In this document: piece by piece, positions 1 to 8,256 of the stretch | Layout: each line of letters begins with the position of its first letter | How positions within the stretch are numbered: the stretch's first letter is position 1 | Notes under the pieces: model-generated | Databases searched by the model: none | What the model was told of the DNA's origin: nothing | Seen by the model: only the letters and a program-made list of their open reading frames with translations | NCBI GenBank assembly: GCA_016715825.1 | Contig: JADJXO010000002.1 | Coordinates: 62,001 to 126,000 of the forward strand | DNA: 64,000 nucleotides | Direction of reading: 5' to 3' | DNA from: Nitrospira sp. | Lineage (GTDB): Bacteria > Nitrospirota > Nitrospiria > Nitrospirales > Nitrospiraceae | Made by a program: the position numbers and the translations under genes

Positions 1-144
1 CACGAGTAACGAGCGGACTCCGTCGCGCAAGGTGGCCCCGTCGAGGCGGCGATCTTCAGTCTCCAGTGCCAGAGCGAGATTGAATGCCGTGATGGTATTC
101 GTATCGTCCGGTGCCGCTTGTCGGATATGGATGGGATTGGGCAT
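1..144 (-). CDS. GNAT-family N-acetyltransferase, N-terminal fragment
   Basis: Only the first 48 codons lie in the window; the gene runs off the left edge. The start is ATG at 142-144, preceded on the minus strand by a GAGGGG-type ribosome binding site. The N-terminus reads MPNPIHIRQAAPDD and continues with LALALETEDRRLD. This is typical of the first beta strand and helix of GNAT acetyltransferases, which transfer an acetyl group from acetyl-CoA to an amine. The acetyl-CoA-binding motif is not visible, so substrate and subfamily cannot be judged. It probably shares orientation, and possibly transcription, with the DUF502 gene just upstream. Confidence 0.6.
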   Translation of the reverse strand, partial: MPNPIHIRQAAPDDTNTITAFNLALALETEDRRLDGATLRDGVRSLLV

Positions 145-156
145 GACGTCGTCCCC

Positions 157-765
157 TCACAATGCTTGCTGATCTGATGGGCTAAGCCATCCGTTCTTTG
201 GTTGGTAGAACCCGGCGGAAAACTCCATCTTCATCGCGTCCTCGACCTGGAGATTAATGGGATGGAGCGCCTGTTCGGGAATGAAGGCGAGAAAGCCGGT
301 GAATGGATGGATGGCGGTTGGGACAAACACCATGCAGAGGGTCTGTGAGGGTACGACCTGAATGGACGGTGGAGCCACCCCCATGACAAATCCTAAGGCC
401 CAACAGCCGTCACGAGGAAAGGGAAACGCCACGACTTTACTCCGCCCGAAACGGGAGCGGAAATTCAAGATGTCCGTCATGCCCTTTAACGTGAGGTAGA
501 CGCTCTGGACGAGCGGGATGCGCTCAATGCGCCGTTCGATTCGCGCCAGGATGTTCTGTCCCACGACATGATCGAAAAAGATACCGGTTAGAATCAAGAC
601 GAGGATCAGCAGCAGCAGGCCAAGCCCAGGTATTCGATAGTACATGTATCGACCGACGAGATCATCAAGGGTCGTGAAGAGCGTCGACAGAATGAGGTAG
701 GTCGCCCAGGCAGGCACCAAGACAATAAGGCCGGCGACGCAGGTCTTCCAGAATGCGGTGATCAT
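157..765 (-). CDS. DUF502 family inner-membrane protein
   Basis: This 202-residue protein has two hydrophobic segments, roughly residues 8-30 and 46-66. A conserved soluble part follows, with a PLVQSVYLTLKG stretch near residue 86 and a VFVPTAIHPFTGFL stretch near residue 147. That pattern (two N-terminal helices, then a PTxPNPTTG-like loop) is the signature of DUF502 membrane proteins, whose molecular role is unknown. It ends 13 bases before the start of the GNAT gene, so the two may be co-transcribed. Confidence 0.85.
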   Translation of the reverse strand: MITAFWKTCVAGLIVLVPAWATYLILSTLFTTLDDLVGRYMYYRIPGLGLLLLILVLILTGIFFDHVVGQNILARIERRIERIPLVQSVYLTLKGMTDILNFRSRFGRSKVVAFPFPRDGCWALGFVMGVAPPSIQVVPSQTLCMVFVPTAIHPFTGFLAFIPEQALHPINLQVEDAMKMEFSAGFYQPKNGWLSPSDQQAL

Positions 766-896
766 GGATGATTACCTTGGTCTATTGGTCAGTGTAGCAG
801 ATATGGCCTGCGATGTGCAGGCGCGTTCGTGGCCTTGCGGTCTTACCTGTCGATGCAGTATTGTGACAACGTTATTTAACTGGACGACTTCTTCTC

Positions 897-1166
897 ATGA
901 GCCTAGATCCGGACCTTCTCGCGATTTTGTGCTGCCCCGAGACCAAGCAAGCGGTGAGCCTCGCTGATGCGACCCTCATTCAAAAGGTAAATGCGGCTAT
1001 AGGTAAGGGTCATGTCCGAAACAAGGGTAGTCAACTCTTGGCCGGACAGATCGAGGGTGGCCTGGTACGGGAAGATCAACAGATCTTGTATCCGATCCGC
1101 GAGCAAATCCCGGTTATGCTCATTGAGGAAGGGATTCCGCTTGAACAGGTCCTCTCTAGCACCTAA
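897..1166 (+). CDS. Trm112 family protein
   Basis: This 89-residue protein begins MSLDPDLLAILCCPETKQAV and contains LYPIREQIPVMLIEEGI near the C-terminus. It matches the Trm112/YcaR family, small zinc-ribbon-like proteins. In eukaryotes and archaea they activate methyltransferases; in bacteria the role is poorly defined. The N-terminal CCPE motif is present but the second cysteine pair is absent, as in many bacterial members. It stands alone, divergent from the DUF502 gene. Confidence 0.8.
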   Translation: MSLDPDLLAILCCPETKQAVSLADATLIQKVNAAIGKGHVRNKGSQLLAGQIEGGLVREDQQILYPIREQIPVMLIEEGIPLEQVLSST

Positions 1167-1286
1167 ACCGACCGGGTTTCCCCTACTCTTCTCAGTAGAC
1201 CCCTCAGTCGGACGATTGAGGAATAGATCGACATATCGCTGACTTTTTACTTGATGACCCTGGCCGTGTACTCAGGATTTTTCGGA

Positions 1287-1562
1287 TTAAGGTCCGATGA
1301 TCTCGATCGGCTTGACGGGGGTTTCTGTTTTAGATCCTGTTGAAGTCCCACAGTGGACACAGAGGTATTCATACAGATTCCCACTCGGCAGGACGAGCAG
1401 AAGACGTTCACGGGTGGGCGTAGCCACCTGACAGCGTGGGCAAAACAGGAGAGACGCCCTAAGAGAGTCGAACTGTCGTTGCCCATGGTCTGTCGACGGG
1501 CGGCTTCGGTTGGCTCGTTGTCCCCCGAGTATGCCCAGGGGTCTCTGCGGTGGCGGTCGCAT
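1287..1562 (-). CDS. Small zinc-ribbon-like hypothetical protein
   Basis: About 91 residues, starting at ATG 1560-1562. The frame extends two codons further upstream to a TTG. The central part carries CPRC and, about 28 residues later, CVHC, a spacing consistent with a four-cysteine zinc ribbon. Between them lies a hydrophobic LLLVLPSGNLYEYL segment. I do not recognise a named family. The N-terminal 35 residues are low in structure signal and the true start may lie further in. No convincing ribosome binding site was seen, so the call rests on the paired cysteines. Confidence 0.45.
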   Translation of the reverse strand: MRPPPQRPLGILGGQRANRSRPSTDHGQRQFDSLRASLLFCPRCQVATPTRERLLLVLPSGNLYEYLCVHCGTSTGSKTETPVKPIEIIGP

Positions 1563-1730
1563 GGACAATTTTATGAGGATAGCGATTTGAGCGTCAAGGG
1601 GTATGGGAGTCTACGTGAACGTTGATAGGCAACAGCCCGACACGACCTTGTGACCATATCCCATTCATCATAAAGAGGTCCCCTGGCGTCATCTCAAGAA
1701 TTGGTCCGGTATTTACTCCATCGACGCCGG

Positions 1731-2099
1731 TCACACTGCGGTCTTGGCCGATTCGATCTCCGTAGCGGTGATCAAGCTCGACAGGTAGTCTGCGACGAAA
1801 TTCAAGGCTTCCTCGCGCCCATCTGCACGACGCCCCTTTTCTCGACGCTGGACCGAGAGTTCATGCTCCAGATCAGATTTGACCTCTCCCAGGATTCTCT
1901 GAAGGGATGAAGGGGTGAGATTGGTATCCATATCTTCCAGTTCCTGACAACGATCCAGGACCCAATTGAGTCCTTCGATGCGTCCGGCATAATGCTCCTG
2001 CTCAGCGGTATCGATCCTGGCCATTGCGGTGGCAAATGTTTGGGCTTCATAAATGAGGTTATAAAAACTCGTAACGCCACGTTGTAACGATGGGTTCAT
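1731..2099 (-). CDS. Hypothetical protein, helical, 122 aa
   Basis: The ATG at 2097-2099 is preceded by an AAAAGGAG ribosome binding site four bases upstream. The protein is charged and predicted mostly helical, with no signal peptide, membrane segment or cysteine motif. I do not recognise a family. It lies 72 bases downstream of another small minus-strand gene and could share its transcript. Confidence 0.6.
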   Translation of the reverse strand: MNPSLQRGVTSFYNLIYEAQTFATAMARIDTAEQEHYAGRIEGLNWVLDRCQELEDMDTNLTPSSLQRILGEVKSDLEHELSVQRREKGRRADGREEALNFVADYLSSLITATEIESAKTAV

Positions 2100-2171
2100 G
2101 ATGCTCCTTTTCCTAATGATGAAATGTAATTATACATCAGATTGAGGGACGGACAAGGAGTATTTTTAGGG

Positions 2172-2501
2172 CTACGTGAAGAGGAGGGAATGGAACTCAT
2201 TCATGAACCCATAGTACAGAGGGGCAAAATCTTTCAGACAATCAGGACTTGTCTCTTTGAGACGTTTAAAGAAAAACACTTGTCCTCGTGGGTCAAGCTG
2301 TTCAAGGAGCTGGCTGAGTTGAGCCATTGAATAGCTTCCCGAAGGCACGCTCAAAACATAATGAACGAGTCGTTCAACAAATTGCTGCTCCATATATTCG
2401 CCATCAAGATAACCTGCGGGGAGTTGCCCTGACGCAAGGAAGTCATCAAATGGGATCGCCTGAGCAGCAAATGGGACTGATTGCTGCGGTTGGGGTGTCA
2501 C
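2172..2501 (-). CDS. Hypothetical protein, 109 aa, GTG start
   Basis: It starts with GTG at 2499-2501, with GGAG about ten bases upstream. It is a soluble, acidic protein containing an LVHYVLSVPSGSYSMAQLSQ stretch that could form a small helical fold. No motif that I can assign to a function. It is transcribed in the same direction as nxrAB but is separated from it by about 280 bases containing hairpins, so it is probably a separate unit. Confidence 0.55.
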   Translation of the reverse strand: MTPQPQQSVPFAAQAIPFDDFLASGQLPAGYLDGEYMEQQFVERLVHYVLSVPSGSYSMAQLSQLLEQLDPRGQVFFFKRLKETSPDCLKDFAPLYYGFMNEFHSLLFT

Positions 2502-2706
2502 GCTGAATGGGCTCCGTCAAGAGTGAGTATAGTGGCCTTCAGGAAAATTTACTGGAGGCAATGAATCTCGTCAAGTGCACGGACTATCTAGTACACGCTG
2601 AGCCGAAAGACTGGTGTGCACCGACAATCTGACTCTACCACTACACGCTGGATGTACATAGCTCACCTTCCGCTCCGGTAGATACGCGATCATGTTTGCC
2701 AGGAGA

Positions 2707-2753
2707 CCTCTCTATAAATGTAGAGAGGCGGGCCCCCATTTGGAAGACCCGCC
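2707..2753 (-). terminator. Tandem hairpins downstream of nxrB
   Basis: Two inverted repeats lie 30-76 bases past the nxrB stop. The proximal one pairs GGCGGG with CCCGCC (2727-2753, 15-base loop). The distal one pairs CCTCTCTA with TAGAGAGG (2707-2728, 6-base loop). They share two bases and so partly exclude each other. No clean U-tract follows, so this may be a stability or processing element rather than a classical intrinsic terminator. Confidence 0.5.
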
Positions 2754-2782
2754 CCTTGAACTCTGTATCGATCCTTGTCGAC

Positions 2783-4072
2783 TTACAACCAGGTCACGCG
2801 CTCGGCCGGCCGGATGTAGATCGGCTCTTCGACCTGCACACGTGCCACTTCTTTCCCGGATTTGTTGAAGCCCAATACGGTGTCGTTGTACATCTCGAAC
2901 CGCTTCCCGTGGATCTGGGTTTCAAACACTTTCGGACCAGGAATAACATCATAGCGGAATACGATCTGTTGGCTGGCTCTCCACAACTGGAGCACGGCCA
3001 ATAGTTCCCGGCTCGGGACCAGGTACTTCTCAATCGCGTTATCTACGCCAGGACCAAACATCTGTCTGGCATAGCCGCGCGGCGAATGGCGTGGCGGGAT
3101 GTAAAATCCGTTTGGCTCAGTGCCCCATTGCGGATACAGCGGCAGCGCCACTTGCTCCACACGAATGGCGTAGTACAGCGGATGCCACCGGTCCTCTGCC
3201 CAGAGCCCATCATCGCCGATGCGCATCAGGCTCTGCATACGAATCTTCCCGACACAGGCTGCCATGCAGCGGGTTTCCATCGGCTCACCACCAGTCAATG
3301 GATCTTTTCCCTCAATACGAGGATAGCACGCAATGCACTTTTCGCTGACCCTGGTGGTTCCTCGATACATCGGTTTCTTGTAGGGACACTGTTCCACACA
3401 CTTCTTATAACCTCGACATCTGTTTTGATCGATCAGCACTATGCCGTCTTCCGGACGCTTATAAATAGCCTTGCGTGGACAAGCTGCCAAGCAGCCCGGA
3501 TAGGTGCAGTGATTACAGATGCGCTGTAGATAGAAAAAGAAGGTCTCATGTTCCGGGAGACTGCTCCCGGTCATTTTCCACGGTTCCTCTTTGGAGAAAC
3601 CCGTCTTATCAATCCCTTCGACCAACGCCCGCATGGAGGTGGCAGTGTCTTCATAGATGTTGACGAAGCGCCATTCTTGGTCCGTCGGGATATACCCGAT
3701 CGCTGCCTGCCCGACTTTGGCACCGGCATCAAAAATGGTCATTCCTTCGAACACGCCATAGGGAGCATGATGTTTCCGTCCCACACGGACGTTCCAGACC
3801 TGCCCTCCAGGATTGACCTGTTCAATCAGCTGGGTAATTTTGACATCGTAGAACTGTGGATAGCCACCATAGGGCTTGGTTTCCACGTTGTTCCACCACA
3901 TGTATTCCTGTCCCTTGGAAAAGAGCCAGGTCGACTTATCAGCCATACTACAGGTCTGACAGGCCAAGCAGCGATTAATGTTGAAGACGAAGGCAAACTG
4001 CCACTTCGGATGTCGTTCCTCATAGGGGTACAACATCTTTCGTCCCAGTTGCCAGTTATATACTTCAGGCAT
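2783..4072 (-). CDS. nxrB: Nitrite oxidoreductase beta subunit, NxrB
   Basis: This 429-residue iron-sulfur subunit is proposed to carry electrons from the molybdenum subunit NxrA towards the membrane during nitrite oxidation to nitrate. The first cysteine cluster, CLACQTC, is at residues 35-41. Later groups are CNHCTYPGCLAAC, CRGYKKCVEQC, CIAC and CMAAC, enough for the usual four clusters. There is no N-terminal signal, as expected for Nitrospira NxrB, thought to cross the membrane bound to Tat-exported NxrA. A strong GGAGGAG site precedes the ATG. It lies 91 bases downstream of nxrA. Length and the MPEVYNWQLGRKM start match Nitrospira NxrB closely. Confidence 0.97.
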   Translation of the reverse strand: MPEVYNWQLGRKMLYPYEERHPKWQFAFVFNINRCLACQTCSMADKSTWLFSKGQEYMWWNNVETKPYGGYPQFYDVKITQLIEQVNPGGQVWNVRVGRKHHAPYGVFEGMTIFDAGAKVGQAAIGYIPTDQEWRFVNIYEDTATSMRALVEGIDKTGFSKEEPWKMTGSSLPEHETFFFYLQRICNHCTYPGCLAACPRKAIYKRPEDGIVLIDQNRCRGYKKCVEQCPYKKPMYRGTTRVSEKCIACYPRIEGKDPLTGGEPMETRCMAACVGKIRMQSLMRIGDDGLWAEDRWHPLYYAIRVEQVALPLYPQWGTEPNGFYIPPRHSPRGYARQMFGPGVDNAIEKYLVPSRELLAVLQLWRASQQIVFRYDVIPGPKVFETQIHGKRFEMYNDTVLGFNKSGKEVARVQVEEPIYIRPAERVTWL

Positions 4073-4112
4073 AGTCTCCTCCGTAATTCGTCAGTGGCAA
4101 TGTTCGAAGCCT

Positions 4113-4139
4113 GTGGTGGGGCCCACGCCGAGCCACCAC
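4113..4139 (-). other. Intercistronic hairpin between nxrA and nxrB
   Basis: A GTGGTGG / CCACCAC inverted repeat with a 13-base loop sits in the 91-base nxrA-nxrB gap. There is no U-tract. It could stabilise or process the transcript and adjust the NxrA to NxrB ratio. This is inference from position and pairing only. Confidence 0.4.
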
Positions 4140-4163
4140 CCACGCTTTCAGTTTGCCTTGCAG

Positions 4164-7100
4164 TTAGACCTTGATCTTGATGTGTTCGCCTTTGAGCCAC
4201 TTGATCATGAACTCATTCTCCTGACCCGGTGTGAATCCCGTTCGTACAGGCTCCCACGGACCACGAGCTCCGATGCCGCCGTCTTCCGCCTTGGTGATGC
4301 GGATGAGACATTCCTTCGGCACTGTGTTGATGGCATGGTGATCGACCTGATAGCCCCACTTGAATTTCCAGGCGATTGCATGTTTGCCCGGCAAAGAGTC
4401 CGTTTGGTGAATCGGCATGAGCCAGTTACGCGTAAAGGATTGCTGCGCTCCGTACCGGAAATTTGATTGATACCCTGTATCGATCGCGATGGCTCGACCG
4501 TCCGGTCTAGTTTCATGTCCTTTCACTGATTTAGGCGTCGACACGAACGGCGCATGCTTGGACATGGTCACATGATAGGGATACGATGGGTTGTACTTTG
4601 CCCGAATCATCAAGCGAGCGACTTTGTAATAGGGATCGCTCGGCTTCCAACCTCGATAAGGTCGGTCAACCGGGTTGCCATCTACATACACGTAGTCTCC
4701 GTCATTGATACCACGGTCCTTGGCTGCCTGCGGATTAATGTGGATCTGGTGTTCGCCGACTCCCGGAGTCCGTTTATCCATCCGATAGGGATCGCCGAAG
4801 TTGGATTCATATATCTGCACCCAGTCGTTCACCGACCACTGGCTATGGACCCGGTGACGGGTTTTTGGTGTGACACAATAGAACTGATACCCCTTCTCCC
4901 ATAGCGGGTTGGAATGCCGCATGATTTCGTGCCATGACAACTTGATGTTACGCACGGTCTTGTCATCGTGGTGTTGTGCGGTGATCGGGATCCCATAATC
5001 ATCCGGTCGGCAATACGGATTCGTCGTGAAGATAGCATTCGGCAAGTACGGTGTCGCCTCTGGACCTTCACGATGGGAGATGAAGTTCTCCCCGTACTCG
5101 ATGGATTCGGGTTCGATCCGATAGTTTTCGTATCGACCGCTGCGGGTCCACATCGGCTTCGACTCGTTGGTCTCCTCCCAGAAGGGATGCCGTGGATAGG
5201 TACGAACCATCACCATCCAGCCTTTTTCCGACTTGAGCATAACGTCGGCAGAATAGCCGTAGAACGTACTGGACGCATCAAGCATACGCTGTGCGTACAC
5301 ATCGACACGGTTGGCATAGACCATGGCGAAGTAATCGCGCATCCGCTTGTCGCCGGTCATATCCGACAGCTTGGCTGCCACACCGGCAAAGGTATCGAGG
5401 TCGTTTCTAGTGTCGTACAACGGCCGGATACCACCCTTCCAAATCTGGACCCACGGATTGGAAACGGTCACAGTCATTTCTGGATAGGTGAACTCCATCC
5501 AGGAGTTACAGGCAAAGGCGATATCGTTGTGGTTGACGTCGGACGTCATCTCGATATCCTGCGTAATAAGACATTCAATATTCGGATCGACGTTGCGCAC
5601 CATATCGTAGTGGTGCTTGGCGTTATTCAAGACGTTCACGTTGACTACCCAACGAAGCTTGCTCGGTGTCGGCATGTGCGTCTTCCCGGTGAACACCTTT
5701 CGTCCATACTTGGGGGTATTGACGATCAAGGCCGTATCACCATGGTTCCAGTAGCCGACTTCCTCGCCGTAATAGTATGACCTGGTTTTGATTTCCTTAC
5801 CATGGGCGTTCGGATCCAATGTAATGTTGAATGGATCTTCGCCCGTGTGCACAGAGAGACCCGCTCCAGACCAGGGCGTTGCAGTCCAAGTTCCAGCCTT
5901 ATAGTTACCGGCCCAGGTATGCTGCCCGGTTCCGAACTTCCCGACGTTGCCGGTGATGATGAGTACCATCGCGGCCGCTCGTCCGTTTGGGGTCATATGG
6001 AAGTAGTGCGTGACACCCTCACCGTTGTGGATGGCTGCTGGCTTAATCGTGCCTGAGTCACGGGCCCACCGCACGAGGAGATCCTTCGGCGTCCGACAGA
6101 TTTGATGGACGGTATCCAGGTCGTAATCCTGGAAATGCACGAGATACATCTGCCAGACTGGCATCGCATCAATTTCACGTCCATTGAGCAGCTTGACCCG
6201 GTACGTGCCGGTAAGAGCGGCATCAATGCCGCTATTTGTATAGTGCCAACCGACTTGCTCCCGATGGAGCGGAATCGCCTGCTTCTTATTGAGATCCCAG
6301 ACCATCATGCCGCCCAGTCGCTGAATCTGCTCCGGCTTCAAGGATTGAATGCGCCCCGAATAACTCTTCGAGAAGTCAGGGAATTGATAGTCCGCCACGA
6401 CATCACGCGGATCCAGATATTGCAAGGTATCCGTGCGCACCAGAATGGGGGCGTCGGTAAATTGCTTCAAGAAATCCGTGTCGTGTAGGTTTTCGTCGAC
6501 AATGATCTTCATGGCGCCCAGAAAAATGGCGCCGTCCGATTGCGGCCTGAGAGGCATCCAATAGTCCGCACGATATGCGGTTGGGTTGTACTCAGGGGTA
6601 ATGACGACGACTCTGGCTCCACGTTCAATACACTCCAGCTTCCAGTGCGCTTCCGGCATCTTGTTTTCAACGAAATTTTTTCCCCAGCTGGTGTTCAGCT
6701 TGGAGAAGCGCATGTCGGAGAGGTCGATGTCAGACCCTTGCACGCCGGACCAGAACGGATGTGAAGGATTTTGATCCCCGTGCCAGGTGTAGTTTGACCA
6801 ATACCGTCCGCCCTGAGCCTGATCCGGACCGACCTTGCGGATCCAGGTATCCAGCAGCGCATTGATTCCGCCGTTCATGCGGGTGTTACCCATCTTGCCG
6901 ATGATACCAAGCACGGGCATTCCGGCCCGATGCTTGAAGCACCGCGTGCCTGCACCTTTCATCATTTCGATCATTTCCGGTGCATAGCCCTGCTCGCGGA
7001 GACGCCGTGCTCCCGCTTCGCCGCTATACCGTGTAGCAATCACAATCATCGCCTTGGCCGCGTAGGTGAAGGCCGTGTCCCACGACACGCGGAGCATATC

Positions 7101-7601
7101 GTCGAGGAATCGACTATCAAACTTGTACTTCCGCTTGGTCTCCGGAGTGAGCTCAGGAGACCCGTCATCCATCCACTGCTTCCACCCTTTCCGCATCAAC
7201 GGACCCTTTAATCGATACGGTCCATACACGCGTCGGTGGAAGGTAAACCCCTTCAAGCACATCCGGGGGTTATGGGCAAAGGTTCCGCGATTTCCATAAA
7301 GATCTTCATAAGTTTGGTGGTCATAGTTCTGTTCGACACGCATGACCACTCCGTTCCGCACAAACGCTCGGACGCGGCAGGCGTGCGTGTCGTTCGGCGA
7401 GCACACCCACGTAAAGGATGAATCGTAGCGGTATTGATCGTGGTAGACGCGCTCCCACGAGCGATCAGGATAATCTCCCAGTGGGTTTCCAACCTCGACT
7501 ACCGGCTGAAGGGCCGTCAATGCCAGGACGTTGTCAGCCACGGCTGCGGCAGCCACCGTGCCTGCAGAAACCTTTAGAAATTGTCGACGCGACAAGAACA
7601 T
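4164..7601 (-). CDS. nxrA: Nitrite oxidoreductase alpha subunit, NxrA
   Basis: This 1145-residue molybdopterin enzyme of the type II DMSO reductase family is the catalytic subunit oxidising nitrite to nitrate. The N-terminus MFLSRRQFLKVSAG is a twin-arginine (Tat) signal, consistent with the periplasmic NxrA of Nitrospira. Cys67, His73, Cys75 and Cys115 form the region of the N-terminal iron-sulfur cluster. Asp276, in WHGDQNPS, aligns with the molybdenum-ligand aspartate of NarG. The start is fixed by an AGGAGGT site seven bases upstream. nxrB follows on the same strand. No nxrC or maturation chaperone is adjacent. The length is normal for Nitrospira NxrA. Confidence 0.97.
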   Translation of the reverse strand: MFLSRRQFLKVSAGTVAAAAVADNVLALTALQPVVEVGNPLGDYPDRSWERVYHDQYRYDSSFTWVCSPNDTHACRVRAFVRNGVVMRVEQNYDHQTYEDLYGNRGTFAHNPRMCLKGFTFHRRVYGPYRLKGPLMRKGWKQWMDDGSPELTPETKRKYKFDSRFLDDMLRVSWDTAFTYAAKAMIVIATRYSGEAGARRLREQGYAPEMIEMMKGAGTRCFKHRAGMPVLGIIGKMGNTRMNGGINALLDTWIRKVGPDQAQGGRYWSNYTWHGDQNPSHPFWSGVQGSDIDLSDMRFSKLNTSWGKNFVENKMPEAHWKLECIERGARVVVITPEYNPTAYRADYWMPLRPQSDGAIFLGAMKIIVDENLHDTDFLKQFTDAPILVRTDTLQYLDPRDVVADYQFPDFSKSYSGRIQSLKPEQIQRLGGMMVWDLNKKQAIPLHREQVGWHYTNSGIDAALTGTYRVKLLNGREIDAMPVWQMYLVHFQDYDLDTVHQICRTPKDLLVRWARDSGTIKPAAIHNGEGVTHYFHMTPNGRAAAMVLIITGNVGKFGTGQHTWAGNYKAGTWTATPWSGAGLSVHTGEDPFNITLDPNAHGKEIKTRSYYYGEEVGYWNHGDTALIVNTPKYGRKVFTGKTHMPTPSKLRWVVNVNVLNNAKHHYDMVRNVDPNIECLITQDIEMTSDVNHNDIAFACNSWMEFTYPEMTVTVSNPWVQIWKGGIRPLYDTRNDLDTFAGVAAKLSDMTGDKRMRDYFAMVYANRVDVYAQRMLDASSTFYGYSADVMLKSEKGWMVMVRTYPRHPFWEETNESKPMWTRSGRYENYRIEPESIEYGENFISHREGPEATPYLPNAIFTTNPYCRPDDYGIPITAQHHDDKTVRNIKLSWHEIMRHSNPLWEKGYQFYCVTPKTRHRVHSQWSVNDWVQIYESNFGDPYRMDKRTPGVGEHQIHINPQAAKDRGINDGDYVYVDGNPVDRPYRGWKPSDPYYKVARLMIRAKYNPSYPYHVTMSKHAPFVSTPKSVKGHETRPDGRAIAIDTGYQSNFRYGAQQSFTRNWLMPIHQTDSLPGKHAIAWKFKWGYQVDHHAINTVPKECLIRITKAEDGGIGARGPWEPVRTGFTPGQENEFMIKWLKGEHIKIKV

Positions 7602-8075
7602 CGTTGATACCTCCTCACGTTTAAACTTGAAGGACTTTTTCGTTTTCTTTTTGGTCAGTTCCTATAATTTGTTGACTTACAAGCTTGGAAAATCGTCTTA
7701 TTGTTTTTAAAAAAGCAACAGGTATGTAGCACTAACCCTCACCAGTTGCAACCTATGTATCTCGCAATATTCAAACCACTGAGATCTGTTGGTCTCGATA
7801 TCACTCGTGCTTATTCTTAACCATTCGAATGGATTGAGGTTATTTAATTTATTCGCCCGTGCTCCTCATAGGCGGTCAGCGATCAGTTTTGAGTAGTTTA
7901 CGTATCATATTTGGAGATACCAGAACAGTGAAGACCAGAATTGATCTCATTATTTTATTAGATATTGAGAACTTATATTATGTGACCGCCTGCACAATTC
8001 ACCGTGTTACGATAAGGTAATGTATTCACTCTTGTTACCGGTTTCGCCTATGACTTACTCTCGTCAACTCGTGGC
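7602..8075. other. Long AT-rich intergenic region upstream of nxrA
   Basis: About 475 bases without a credible gene, visibly richer in A and T than flanking genes. The part next to nxrA holds its Shine-Dalgarno sequence, a leader with A- and T-runs and a candidate sigma-70 promoter. The distal half (about 7800-8040) has no motif I can name and may hold regulator sites. Confidence 0.6.
7723..7751 (-). promoter_or_regulatory. Candidate sigma-70 promoter of nxrAB
   Basis: On the minus strand TTGCAA (7746-7751) and TACATA (7723-7728) are separated by exactly 17 bases. Transcription would start near 7715, leaving a leader of roughly 115 bases before nxrA. It is the best-matching pair I found in the region. 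Confidence 0.5.
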
Positions 8076-8104
8076 TTGACAGTGTCCTGCGAGCTCAGTA
8101 CACT
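8076..8104 (+). promoter_or_regulatory. Sigma-70 promoter of tRNA-Gly
   Basis: TTGACA (8076-8081) and TACACT (8099-8104) with a 17-base spacer, about 22 bases before the tRNA. This is a consensus -35 and a good -10, as expected for a stable RNA gene. Confidence 0.8.
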
Positions 8105-8126
8105 CCGCACCTTCTGCGCCTCTCGA

Positions 8127-8201
8127 GCGGGAATAGCTCAGTGGTAGAGCATCGCCTTGCCAAGGCGAGGGTCGAGGGTTCAAATCCCTTTTCCCGCTCC
8201 A
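8127..8201 (+). tRNA. tRNA-Gly (anticodon GCC)
   Basis: A complete cloverleaf: acceptor GCGGGAA paired with TTCCCGC, the D-arm containing AGCTCAGTGGTAGAGC, anticodon loop with GCC flanked by the CGCCT/AGGCG stem, and the T-arm GGTTCAAATCC. The CCA end is encoded. It has its own strong promoter. Confidence 0.97.
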
Positions 8202-8256
8202 TTCAGGCTCTCTTCTCTGTGGTATAAGTGTCAATCCACTTATTTCACGATTTCTG

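Noticed and set aside
4968..5780. A 270-codon open frame opposite nxrA
   Set aside because: It mirrors the codon pattern of nxrA on the other strand, has no ribosome binding site or known domain, and nxrA is certain.
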